Shown piece by piece: positions 20,634 to 28,610 of a DNA stretch of 44,274 nucleotides; within the stretch, counting starts at the first letter, position 1, and every line of letters starts with the position of its first letter. The position numbers and the translations under genes were made by a program. Source of the DNA: a virus. A model generated the notes under the pieces. It saw nothing but the letters and a program-made list of their open reading frames with translations, was not told the DNA's origin and ran no database searches. Location of the stretch: positions 1 through 44,274 of IMG/VR virus record IMGVR_UViG_3300037502_002234; one strand, written 5' to 3'.

Positions 20634-21427
20634 ATCCCGAATTCCTGCAAGATGCCCGCTATGGCGTTCCCCGACGTGACGTGCGCGCCCTTCCAAAAGT
20701 GTATTCCGTCGCTATACACCGGAAGCCCAGTAGGGTCGTACAGCTTCACATTTGGCACGGTTCTTTCTACATTTTCCTGCGCGTCCTGGACGGTCTGCAA
20801 TGGGGCGGTACCCGTGGCCCCGCTCGCGTCCGTTAAAGTTTTACAGATTACGACAGGGAGTTCCGGGCGTTTTACCGCAGCGCGGAAGAACGTAATAAAC
20901 CGCCGTAAATTCCGCTCGTAGGCGTCCGCCGTCGAGGCGTTATCTGCGTCCGACTCCCCCTGCCAGTAAACTAGCGCCAAGTGGTACGGGTCGCGCAGCT
21001 CTGTTTCTAATGCGGAGTAGTGGCCGTTTAAATACAAAAACAGCTCCGTCCACCCCGCCCCCTCCGGTTGCGGGTTAAAGAACTCGTCTAAAGTCTTCCC
21101 CCCTAGCGATTCTTTGACCACCGATACCCGACGGCCGAAGCTGTTCATAGCGCGCGCGCAGGTAATCTCCGGGCCGAAACCGTACGAACTGTACCCCGGC
21201 GGGACGGTTATTTCTGGGTCGGTAAACCCGGTGCCGCCGCCATCTGCTTTTAGAATAGGTTGCAGCTCGTAGTAGCTGCCGACGGCGGGGCGATTCGCTG
21301 CGTTATTGTGCGAGTACGGTATGAAGTAGTCTTCCCCGTCGAGCGGCCACACGAGGCTAGGGTCGGAGCGGTACCCGACCATGTTAGACTGCCCTACGAA
21401 AGTAAGGATCCCCGTTCCGGTAGCCAC
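20630..21427 (-). CDS. SGNH/SASA-type carbohydrate esterase
   Basis: 265 residues from a GTG at 21427, which has GGAGG 7 bases upstream; a longer in-frame start would overlap the fibre gene and lacks this. It has VGQSNMVGY (nucleophile Ser14), WQGESDA (156-162) and DGIHFW (Asp240, His243), the blocks of sialate O-acetylesterase-like SGNH hydrolases. Likely action: removing O-acetyl groups from a surface polysaccharide of the host, either as a virion tail component or to free progeny. The gene sits between tail fibre and endolysin and is less GC-rich than the tail genes, as is the fibre, suggesting the two were acquired together. Confidence 0.88.
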   Translation of the reverse strand: MATGTGILTFVGQSNMVGYRSDPSLVWPLDGEDYFIPYSHNNAANRPAVGSYYELQPILKADGGGTGFTDPEITVPPGYSSYGFGPEITCARAMNSFGRRVSVVKESLGGKTLDEFFNPQPEGAGWTELFLYLNGHYSALETELRDPYHLALVYWQGESDADNASTADAYERNLRRFITFFRAAVKRPELPVVICKTLTDASGATGTAPLQTVQDAQENVERTVPNVKLYDPTGLPVYSDGIHFWKGAHVTSGNAIAGILQEFGI

Positions 21428-21429
21428 GC

Positions 21430-23067
21430 TTACGCCTCCGCCGTTATCGTAAAGGACCCGAGCACATTCGTAACCCACGCTTCTTCCGCTTGGTTAGCGA
21501 AGCATTCCCCGAATAGCCTTAGATTTGAGTCCGACGTGTCATTAACAAATGAATTGAGGCGCGGACCTGCTGAGTTAAGACGGGCGTTGCGAGTGCATTC
21601 GAAATAGTTGACGACGGAAGCGGAAGCGTTTCCGAAATACCGCCATACCTCATAGTTTGACGTATGGCGGCCGCCTATTAAATTCACGCGAGTCGTCTGC
21701 GCGGACCCCGGGACACTCCCAGTGGGCGTACCTACTGCAAAAGAGGGGTTCTTGTCCGACGCGCTCTCGTCGAACTCTACGTCCACCTCTGCGCCCTCCA
21801 ACGCTACAAGAATGTACGACGTAAAGCTCCCGGCGTTAGTAGTAGCGTAGGCACTTTCCGCGCGCGTACCTTTAATGCGGTGCTTTTCTTGCGCGTCGTC
21901 CCATGAGTCCGAATATCGGAACAAGGTGTAGCGCTCCGTATTGGCGTTGCGGAAAGTGACTATGGAACCCCCCGACGTAACGAAATTCAGCACGTAGTTG
22001 GGGTCTACCGTATTCTGGCTATCAATGTCGCGTAGCTCTAAGGTGGCGCCGGGACTGTTGGTAAATTCGAAAATAGGCTTTACGTTGCCCGTCGTCATTG
22101 TTACGTCAGCATGGCCGCGCCAATCGAAGCCGGGCTCGCTGGCTACTTCGAAGCGGCAATCGACCAAATCCACGCCTGCGCAAGCGTAATAGAATACGCC
22201 AGACACTAACGACCCGTTCTCGGTATAGCCTCCGGGGAGTATGACTACGCGGTCGCCCGGCTGCGCGGCCGTCGCGGCGCCGACGATAGACGCATACGGT
22301 ACGGGGTAGTACCGGTACCCAGCTGGCGATACGGTTGCGCGCGCATTAGCCGCCGTATCGTCGCCCGCTGGCGACACGAACAGCACCCCCGCGCGTGCGT
22401 CCTGCTTAGTGTTAAACGCCTGTTGGAAGGACGACCGGGGCTCGTACGGCAGCGCCGCGAAGGCGGCCTCCGCGCCTGTATTATCCGTGCTCCCGTCATA
22501 TACTGCGCCAGCATCTACCGCAGATTTAGCGCCGTCCTCACGAACGAAAACGCCGACCCCTGCCGGATCGGTCTCTCCTACTCCGGCGAGAAAAGCGTCT
22601 CTGCGGTCCGCATACGTCGCGCCTGCCTGGCTCGCCACCCCCGGTACGGTCGGACTGATTATGTTAATCCCGTCGTGCAAGGATTTACTGACCAGCGAGC
22701 GGCCTATAAAAATCCCCCCGCCGTAATTGCTCCCGTCTTTCCAGCCGGCCGCGAAATACTGCCGGCCGTTGACCGCCGTCTTTTCTGCGAACCCATCACC
22801 GACGCTACCGACTGCAAACGATACAATGGTCTTCAGCCCGTCCAGGTATTGCGAGTCAGTGGCTTTCTCAGGCGTACCGGTAGGGACCAGCCCGGCTTGC
22901 GTCAGTATCGCTTGCTGAAATCCGAACAAGTCGTTAACGAGCGCCGCTTCCCAGGGCGTACCGGTGCCGTCGCCCGGCACCGTGATGTTCCGCGCCTTGC
23001 CGTAGGGGTAATCGTCGTCTGCAGGGGCGATTTTGCCCGGGTACTGCGATTCTGGGATTATAGCCAT
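21430..23067 (-). CDS. Tail fibre / receptor-binding protein
   Basis: 545 residues. The N-terminus (MAIIPESQYPGKI, then PWEAALVNDLFGFQQAIL and TGTPEKATDSQYLDGLK) is a fibre attachment domain known from several marine and enteric phages. The middle and C-terminus are strand-rich with frequent Asn, Asp, Thr and Ser (LFVSPAGDDTAANARAT, VVILPGGYTENG, VDLVDCRFEV), the look of a right-handed beta-helix. No clear catalytic residues. It should trimerise and recognise the host surface. The coding sequence is richer in AT and uses rarer codons than the tail genes, typical of recent exchange. No fibre-assembly chaperone follows; the esterase follows instead. Confidence 0.85.
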   Translation of the reverse strand: MAIIPESQYPGKIAPADDDYPYGKARNITVPGDGTGTPWEAALVNDLFGFQQAILTQAGLVPTGTPEKATDSQYLDGLKTIVSFAVGSVGDGFAEKTAVNGRQYFAAGWKDGSNYGGGIFIGRSLVSKSLHDGINIISPTVPGVASQAGATYADRRDAFLAGVGETDPAGVGVFVREDGAKSAVDAGAVYDGSTDNTGAEAAFAALPYEPRSSFQQAFNTKQDARAGVLFVSPAGDDTAANARATVSPAGYRYYPVPYASIVGAATAAQPGDRVVILPGGYTENGSLVSGVFYYACAGVDLVDCRFEVASEPGFDWRGHADVTMTTGNVKPIFEFTNSPGATLELRDIDSQNTVDPNYVLNFVTSGGSIVTFRNANTERYTLFRYSDSWDDAQEKHRIKGTRAESAYATTNAGSFTSYILVALEGAEVDVEFDESASDKNPSFAVGTPTGSVPGSAQTTRVNLIGGRHTSNYEVWRYFGNASASVVNYFECTRNARLNSAGPRLNSFVNDTSDSNLRLFGECFANQAEEAWVTNVLGSFTITAEA

Positions 23068-23079
23068 GGGGTCCGCCCT

Positions 23080-23901
23080 CTACACATATTCAACGAGTAT
23101 ACCCAGCCATTGTTGGGCCGGGCAAATTTTAAGGCACAGGTCTTCGAACTCGTCCCGCCGTGATGGAGGAACTTGCGCCAGGGTGCCAAAAGCCTGGCCG
23201 CCGATATAAAGAAAATACGGCCACTTGTCCGGGTCGTTCGGCACGATGTAGGGCCGGCGGCGCTCCCGGAACCCGAAATAGTTGCCGCACTGGGCCAGTT
23301 CTTCGCCGCACTGGGCCAGTTCTTCGCCGCACAGCGGTTCGATGTCCGGCACGGTTTCGATAATCTTATTGACCAGCGGGTAGCCGCGCGGGCTCAATGC
23401 GTTGCCGGCCTGAGCGAATGCTTCGCCGCACGCCGCCAGGGCTTCGCCACACTCCACCAGGATGGTGGTGTCGGTGTACTCCCGGCGGATCCACTGTAGT
23501 GGGTTGCGGGCCGTCGCACAACCCTGGACGCCCGGGGCCGGTTCGGTGCCCGGCTCCCACCATTCGTGGACGTAGACGTCGAACCCGCGCGCCCGCAACG
23601 TGTCCTGGATGTAGCGCGGGTCCTGCCCGCCTACAGCCTGCCAAGCGGCGGCCAAACGGTCGCGCCGGGCCTGAACGAGCAGGCCGGTATCGGGCAGGGC
23701 GAATTGCCGCTCCCAGGCGGAGAGCTCGCGGGTGTCTTGCGGGAAGAGGTCGCGGTAAACATCATCTACAAACAGTCGCGCATCGTTCGCGGCGTCGCCC
23801 AGCCCCTCAAACAATCGCCGCAAGTTTTTGTCAATCGTGACGCGCCAGGCCCTGCCGTTCGGCAGTAGATGACGTAGCGTGCGGAACAGCACTACACCCA
23901 C
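23080..23901 (-). CDS. Baseplate protein, Mu gp48-like (DUF2313)
   Basis: 273 residues. LRHLLPNGRAWRV at 8-20 and the following FEGLGDAANDARLFVDDVYRDLFP are the DUF2313/YmfQ signature, the protein linking the baseplate wedge to the fibres. The middle carries two Cys-rich heptad groups (CGEALAACGEAF and CGEELAQCGEELAQCGN), longer than usual for the family. It lies between gp47-like and the fibre gene as in Mu. It overlaps the gp47-like gene by 10 bases. Confidence 0.88.
   Translation of the reverse strand: MGVVLFRTLRHLLPNGRAWRVTIDKNLRRLFEGLGDAANDARLFVDDVYRDLFPQDTRELSAWERQFALPDTGLLVQARRDRLAAAWQAVGGQDPRYIQDTLRARGFDVYVHEWWEPGTEPAPGVQGCATARNPLQWIRREYTDTTILVECGEALAACGEAFAQAGNALSPRGYPLVNKIIETVPDIEPLCGEELAQCGEELAQCGNYFGFRERRRPYIVPNDPDKWPYFLYIGGQAFGTLAQVPPSRRDEFEDLCLKICPAQQWLGILVEYV
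23290..23331 (-). repeat. 21-bp perfect tandem duplication in gp48-like gene
   Basis: Two identical 21-base units (23290-23310 and 23311-23331) each encode the heptad CGEELAQ on the minus strand. A diverged version of the same heptad occurs 40 residues earlier (CGEALAA). The duplication adds one Cys each time. Confidence 0.95.
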
Positions 23902-25088
23902 CCCACGGAAGCCAATTTGGCTTTTTCGCCGATCCCCAGGGAGTACAAGTCCAAGTTGACGCCGTCCAGTTCCAAAAATACGGCGCTGAAAATGCCGCCG
24001 GATGCGCTTACGACGTCGTCCACAACGCCGGACAGAGCGCTGCGGGTGATGCGATCACGGCGGGGCGGCACCGACAAACCCGGTATGAATGGTTCGCGGG
24101 ACGCGAAGTACTCCGCCAGGGCCGTTTCGATCTGGTCGCGCACTTCTGCCAGGTCGGCCACCAGAAGGCCGGTAACGCGGATATCGAACCCGACCCGCTT
24201 TATCGGGAAAGCGTTGACCAGGGCGTTTGCGGGCCGTCTGGAGGCAAGCCCGGACTGGTCCAGTTCGACGGCGCCCAAAACCTCCTGCAGCTGGGCGCTG
24301 GTCGGTATGCCGTCCGGACTCCCGGAACTCTCCGGAGTCGCTTCGACGTACAGATCGACCTGGCCCGGGCACTCGCTGGTGTACGGGTACACGTTGATGA
24401 CGCCCGCCGGTTCTTCGCCCCATTGCTCGTAGTCTGCATACGCGCCGCCCTGGGGTCGCTTCTGGAACCGGTCGATGATCCGCTGGCGGTAGGCGTCGAT
24501 CGCTTCGGCGTCCGCCCCCGTGACGACCTGAGAGACGACCGAAGCGTTGCGTGCGACCTGGGCAAGCGGGTTGGCGAAAGACAGCACGGCGCCGGGATCC
24601 AGGTTGCCCAAAGTGCCGGCACCGCCCCCGCCCTGTTGGTCAGACACCGCCCGGACCGTAGCCTGAACGGTGGCGGCGGTGAGGGCCACGCTGGACAATG
24701 TCAGGTAGGTGACACCGTTGTCGCGCCCGACTAGCTGCGTGTTGGCCGGCAAAAAGCCGGTCTGGTCCTCGACGGTTATGTCGATCAGCAATTCCGCCTG
24801 CGTCGCGGCGGCCCGATCTGGCACGCCCACCAGGTTGCCCCACTCCCGCAGGGGGTTGACTGTCACGCCGTTTACTTCCGTGTCGGCGTAGCTGGCGGTC
24901 CGAACGAACAGCTGCAGGAACATGAAGCCCGCGTACTTGTAGATCAACACAAAAACGCCGGCCAGGGCTTTGGCCAGCACGCGCAAAAACGCTTTGGGCA
25001 GAAGCGGCACGGTCTGAGCCAGCGACGCTTCCAGCTGGGCGATGATGTTGTCGTTGATTTCCTGCGTTGTTGGTGTCGTCAGGCTCAT
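23892..25088 (-). CDS. Baseplate wedge protein, Mu gp47/P2 J-like
   Basis: 398 residues. The N-terminal part (IIAQLEASLAQTVPLLPKAF, then GFMFLQLFVRTASYADTEVN and WGNLVGVPD) and the middle (VVTGADAEAIDAYRQRIIDR, RPQGGAYADYEQWG) are the Baseplate_J signature. It builds the wedge arms with gp46 and gp48. It sits in Mu order. Starts in a 4-base overlap with gp46 and runs into gp48 by 10 bases. Confidence 0.93.
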   Translation of the reverse strand: MSLTTPTTQEINDNIIAQLEASLAQTVPLLPKAFLRVLAKALAGVFVLIYKYAGFMFLQLFVRTASYADTEVNGVTVNPLREWGNLVGVPDRAAATQAELLIDITVEDQTGFLPANTQLVGRDNGVTYLTLSSVALTAATVQATVRAVSDQQGGGGAGTLGNLDPGAVLSFANPLAQVARNASVVSQVVTGADAEAIDAYRQRIIDRFQKRPQGGAYADYEQWGEEPAGVINVYPYTSECPGQVDLYVEATPESSGSPDGIPTSAQLQEVLGAVELDQSGLASRRPANALVNAFPIKRVGFDIRVTGLLVADLAEVRDQIETALAEYFASREPFIPGLSVPPRRDRITRSALSGVVDDVVSASGGIFSAVFLELDGVNLDLYSLGIGEKAKLASVGWV

Positions 25089-25534
25089 GCCGCGTCCGCC
25101 TTCCAGTTCTCGATGTATTCAATGGTGGTCGGGATGCCGTTGGCGGTGATCTGAATAACCAGGCGCACCCGGTTTACGGCCGGCATGGTCGCCACGGCGC
25201 TAACCTCAGTAGCCGCCCCGACCGTGACAAACCACGCCAGGTCGCGCTGGGCGGCCTGTTCGATGCGCCGCAAATTAGCCGGCACCGCCGGTATCGACTG
25301 CAACAGGTACTGCGTCTCGCTGCGGTACTGCCTCTCCGGCTGTTGTTCGTCGATGTTGCCCCACCAGGTCAGCGGGTCGTCGGGCCGGCCGCTGTCTTGC
25401 TCATTGCCGCCGAACAGAGACAGGTACGCGGCCGTCTCCAGCCCGCCGGACAGGGTCACGTGGCCGTCTTCGACTTCGATCTCCCCGTCGTCGGTAGTCT
25501 GGAAAAGTAGGACGTCGCCCTGGTCTTGTCTCAT
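25085..25534 (-). CDS. Baseplate wedge protein, Mu gp46-like
   Basis: 149 residues. Features of the phage GP46/gp25-like group: a short beta N-terminus (GDVLLFQTTDDGEIEVEDG), then LETAAYLSLFGGNEQD, PLTWWGNID and a helix-rich middle (ALR-like RRIEQAAQRDLAWFV). It contacts sheath and tube ends when the tail assembles. Overlaps spike and gp47-like genes by 4 bases each. Confidence 0.88.
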   Translation of the reverse strand: MRQDQGDVLLFQTTDDGEIEVEDGHVTLSGGLETAAYLSLFGGNEQDSGRPDDPLTWWGNIDEQQPERQYRSETQYLLQSIPAVPANLRRIEQAAQRDLAWFVTVGAATEVSAVATMPAVNRVRLVIQITANGIPTTIEYIENWKADAA

Positions 25535-26166
25535 TGCATCGGCCCTGTGTCTTGTTCCGTGTTGCCGCCGCTGTCGTTGGCCTGCGGGTGGCGATGGCCC
25601 GCCGCTTCGACCCCGTCGATTACTGCGGACGGCGTTGTAAGCCCGGTCGGCGTGATGATCCGGCCGGCCGTGGTGATCGTGACGCCATTCACCACGAAGT
25701 TGCCGCCCTCCTGGAGCTCAAACGACCCTGCCGCGTTTTGCCCCAGTATAGACCCGTCAGCGCCCAGCGTCACCGACCCGTTGCCGTTCTCCGCTTCGAA
25801 CGACCCGTCGGGCGCCAGTGTCGTGCTGCCCATGTCGTTTTCCGACACCACCGTGCCGTCGGCTTTCAGCCAAGTTTCGGCCTTCTGGGCGCCGCTGCTG
25901 CTGCGAGAGTAGATCCGCTTTTCTCCCGGCTGGGCTTTCGACTGGTTGGCCGGGTCCACGTAACCCACGGCGGCATACCGGCCGCGCTGCGGACTGGGCG
26001 CCCCGTACACGTAATCGCCCGGAAGCGGGTGTGCGTCGTCGCCGGCGGGTGCGAAATGCTCCGCCGTGACGTTGGGGCCGCCGCCCGGATCGGTCTTCAC
26101 GTCGCTGATCTGGGCGCCGTGACGTTGGGCCCGCACGAACGACAAGATACGGCCGATCAGTCCCAC
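25531..26166 (-). CDS. Tail spike / baseplate central spike, Mu gp45-like
   Basis: 211 residues. The N-terminal OB-type domain (GDYVYGAPSPQRGRYAAVGY) is followed by a strand-rich repeat of ADGT/APDGS/GADGS units (beta-helix needle) and the C-terminal motif AAGHRHP, where the HxH pair binds a metal ion at the tip in P2 gpV-type spikes. It punctures the outer membrane on contraction. The C-terminal tail after HxH is longer than usual (about 17 residues, Asp/Gln/Asn-rich). Confidence 0.88.
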   Translation of the reverse strand: MGLIGRILSFVRAQRHGAQISDVKTDPGGGPNVTAEHFAPAGDDAHPLPGDYVYGAPSPQRGRYAAVGYVDPANQSKAQPGEKRIYSRSSSGAQKAETWLKADGTVVSENDMGSTTLAPDGSFEAENGNGSVTLGADGSILGQNAAGSFELQEGGNFVVNGVTITTAGRIITPTGLTTPSAVIDGVEAAGHRHPQANDSGGNTEQDTGPMQ

Positions 26167-27380
26167 GGCATTGCCTCCGGTGTCTGGCCGCTGAACGACC
26201 CAGGGAGGACCAGGTCCAGTTCGGCGGACTCTTTCGACCCGCTCCGGTCGAACGCCACGGACCGCAGCACGAACTCATAGGCCGAATACACCATGGCGCC
26301 GGGCGCCTCCAGGGTCATTGTGGTGTTGGGCGTCCAGAGTTGGCCCTGCGGGTCGCGCCAGGTATCGACCTGGACAGCGTACGCGGCCATGTTGCCGTAC
26401 ATGCGGCCGGTCTTCGCGCGGACCGCGTCCGCAATGTCGCCGCCCTCCACGTCCGGGGCGCTGAACGTCATGGGGCGAACCACGCCGGCCAGGTGCGGGT
26501 TGCGCACGGTGAACTGCGACCCCTGGGTGCCGACGCGGACCGCCTCCAGGCCGGTGATGTGGCTGTAGTACTGTTGCGGGCTGAATGACGGCGTCACGCC
26601 CAGCACGGGCGACGCGCCTTGTCTGAGGGCCGCCACGGGCGAACCGACGGTGGCCGACTGCTGGAACAGCAGGGCGCCTTCGGGCGTGCTGGAGACGACC
26701 AGGCCGCGCTGGCGGGCCAGATCGGACAGAAACGACAGGACGTTGCCGCCGGGCTCCACGGCCGCCCGCTCAAAGGCGGATCCGGTCGGCCCGTCGAACA
26801 CCACGGACAGCCCGAACGGTTCGGCCAGGGCGGCCGCAATGGCGCGTAGGTCCAGGCCGTTGAACTCGATCGGGTACGCGGACGCCGGGGCGGTGCAATC
26901 GTTCAGCACACCGGGCCGGGAGTAGCCCGACACGGCGATGGTCTTCTGGTCGTTGGCCAGGTCCGGCATGACGCCCACCATGGTTCCGGTGAACAGCGGG
27001 GCGCCGCCCACGGTCACGTCCATGGTCTTGAAGCTGAACGGCCGGAACGTGTCCCGGAAGCCGGGCGCGTCGGCCTCAAACGGGGCGCTAAACTCCACCG
27101 TGTCCATGGCGTCCAGGGAGCGGGTCAACCGCAAATCCGACCAGAACCGAAACCGCTGGCCGCCGATCAGCAGGGCCACTTCGTTTTCTACGGCCGCCGG
27201 GGCCTGCGGTGCGCGGTCCGCCGGTGCACCCGGAGCGGACGGCACGGCCAGGACGGTGCCGGGCGCCAGTGGTTCCGACACGCCCGGGTTGGCCTGGGCG
27301 ATCGCACGGGCGCGCCGCTCGTCACCGTAGGCCCGGCGGGCGATGCTCTCGAACGTGTCACCCTGGCGGACGCTATACAT
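26157..27380 (-). CDS. Baseplate hub, Mu gp44/P2 D-like, with LysM
   Basis: 407 residues. The first 48 residues are a LysM peptidoglycan-binding domain (YSVRQGDTFESIARRAYGD, then IAQANPGV and TVLAVP). A Pro/Ala linker follows, then the phage late-control gene D type hub (EVALLIGGQRFRFWSDLRL, VTVGGAPLFTGTMVGV, VSGYSRPGVLNDC). Having LysM and hub in one chain replaces the separate gpX-type protein of P2. The hub threads the tape measure and carries the spike. Overlaps its two neighbours by 8-10 bases. Confidence 0.9.
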   Translation of the reverse strand: MYSVRQGDTFESIARRAYGDERRARAIAQANPGVSEPLAPGTVLAVPSAPGAPADRAPQAPAAVENEVALLIGGQRFRFWSDLRLTRSLDAMDTVEFSAPFEADAPGFRDTFRPFSFKTMDVTVGGAPLFTGTMVGVMPDLANDQKTIAVSGYSRPGVLNDCTAPASAYPIEFNGLDLRAIAAALAEPFGLSVVFDGPTGSAFERAAVEPGGNVLSFLSDLARQRGLVVSSTPEGALLFQQSATVGSPVAALRQGASPVLGVTPSFSPQQYYSHITGLEAVRVGTQGSQFTVRNPHLAGVVRPMTFSAPDVEGGDIADAVRAKTGRMYGNMAAYAVQVDTWRDPQGQLWTPNTTMTLEAPGAMVYSAYEFVLRSVAFDRSGSKESAELDLVLPGSFSGQTPEAMPWD

Positions 27381-28608
27381 AGTAAACGATCTCCCGGCCG
27401 GCGGGCAGTTCCAGTATTTCGGACCCGGTCAGACTGTTGGACGCGATCAGGAAGTCCAGCTGGCCGTCCACGTCGCCGTAAAGCTCCGCCGCCAGGTCAA
27501 TGATGGTCCGGGCGCGGTCCAGGACGATGCGGCGTTCTTGTTTCAGGCTGAACGATATGAACACCAGGAACCCGGCGGTCAGGGCGACCGCCTCCTGTAG
27601 CTTCTGGTACGCCTCGCCGGTGTCGATCGCGTCCAGGGTCTGGTAGTTGTCGTCACGCCAGGCCGCGACCTGGTCGAACTGCTCGAGTACGGTTTGCGCC
27701 GCCCCGATCGCCGCTGTTTTGGTCTCGAACTGGTTGTTCACGACCGACAGAATAGACCCCGTGACGGCTCCGGACGCGTAAAGGTCCCGGGCCTGAAAGC
27801 GGTTAGTCTCCCGGCGGCTGCCTTCCGACGCGCCGTTGCCGGAAGTGATGGACGCCGCCAGGTTGCCATAGGCGGCCAGACGGTCCGATATGCTGGCCAG
27901 GGCCCGCGCAGGCGCCTGGATTAGCAGGGTGGTCTGGAAGGCCAGGGACAGCGGGTCGGCGATAAGCGTATCGAGGCCGGCGTTGATCGACGCGTTGATC
28001 GTGTCGAACTGCCGGCGCACGTTGTCCTGGGCGACGGCCACGGTCTGCAGGCCAACTTCTGCGGACTCCAGCAGGCTTTCGTACGTACCTTTAAAATCCG
28101 CCCGGTCGCCGACAGTGTCCAGGCTCACCGCCCCCTCGAACTGTTCCGCCTGGGCGGCGTTGAATGCCTCCACGGCCGCCAGAACAGCCGACGCCGGGTC
28201 GGTCTGGGCGGTCGGGTAAATAAGCCCGATCGTCTCCCAGAACGTAACCTCAAGCACGGCCTGGTTGGCCGCTGTCTTCAAGTCGTCCCGGCGTTTGATC
28301 GACCCGAACGGGACCACGTCCACGGTGCCGTATATCGGGTGCTCCAGGACGCCGGTGCCGCGTTCCAGCAACAGGGACTCGAAGGCGTCCGCCTCCAGGT
28401 CGTAGTCCGGCCCCCAAAAGAACAGCCGCAGCGGGTACTGCCGGCCGGACCGCCCCAGGTCCTGGACGTAGGTGCCGTCGGCGTCCGGGAAGTCAAACGC
28501 GGTGGTTTTCTTTTCGGTGCTGCGGCTTACGTTCTCATAGTCGAACACCATGCGCGTGCCGCCTGGTGACGTATACGCCGCTTCGCTGATTCGATCGTTC
28601 CAGGGCAC
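27373..28608 (-). CDS. DNA circulation/tail protein, Mu gpN-like
   Basis: 411 residues. The N-terminal 130 residues match the DNA_circ_N signature: YTSPGGTRMVFDYENVSRS, then DVDGTYVQ-like DADGTYVQDLG, RQYPLRLFF and LLERGTGVLEHPIYG followed by VTFWET. The rest is helical. In Mu this protein belongs to the baseplate/tail tip. The gene starts 2 bases after the tape measure stop and overlaps the hub gene by 8 bases. Confidence 0.9.
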   Translation of the reverse strand: MPWNDRISEAAYTSPGGTRMVFDYENVSRSTEKKTTAFDFPDADGTYVQDLGRSGRQYPLRLFFWGPDYDLEADAFESLLLERGTGVLEHPIYGTVDVVPFGSIKRRDDLKTAANQAVLEVTFWETIGLIYPTAQTDPASAVLAAVEAFNAAQAEQFEGAVSLDTVGDRADFKGTYESLLESAEVGLQTVAVAQDNVRRQFDTINASINAGLDTLIADPLSLAFQTTLLIQAPARALASISDRLAAYGNLAASITSGNGASEGSRRETNRFQARDLYASGAVTGSILSVVNNQFETKTAAIGAAQTVLEQFDQVAAWRDDNYQTLDAIDTGEAYQKLQEAVALTAGFLVFISFSLKQERRIVLDRARTIIDLAAELYGDVDGQLDFLIASNSLTGSEILELPAGREIVYYV

Positions 28609-28610
28609 GG

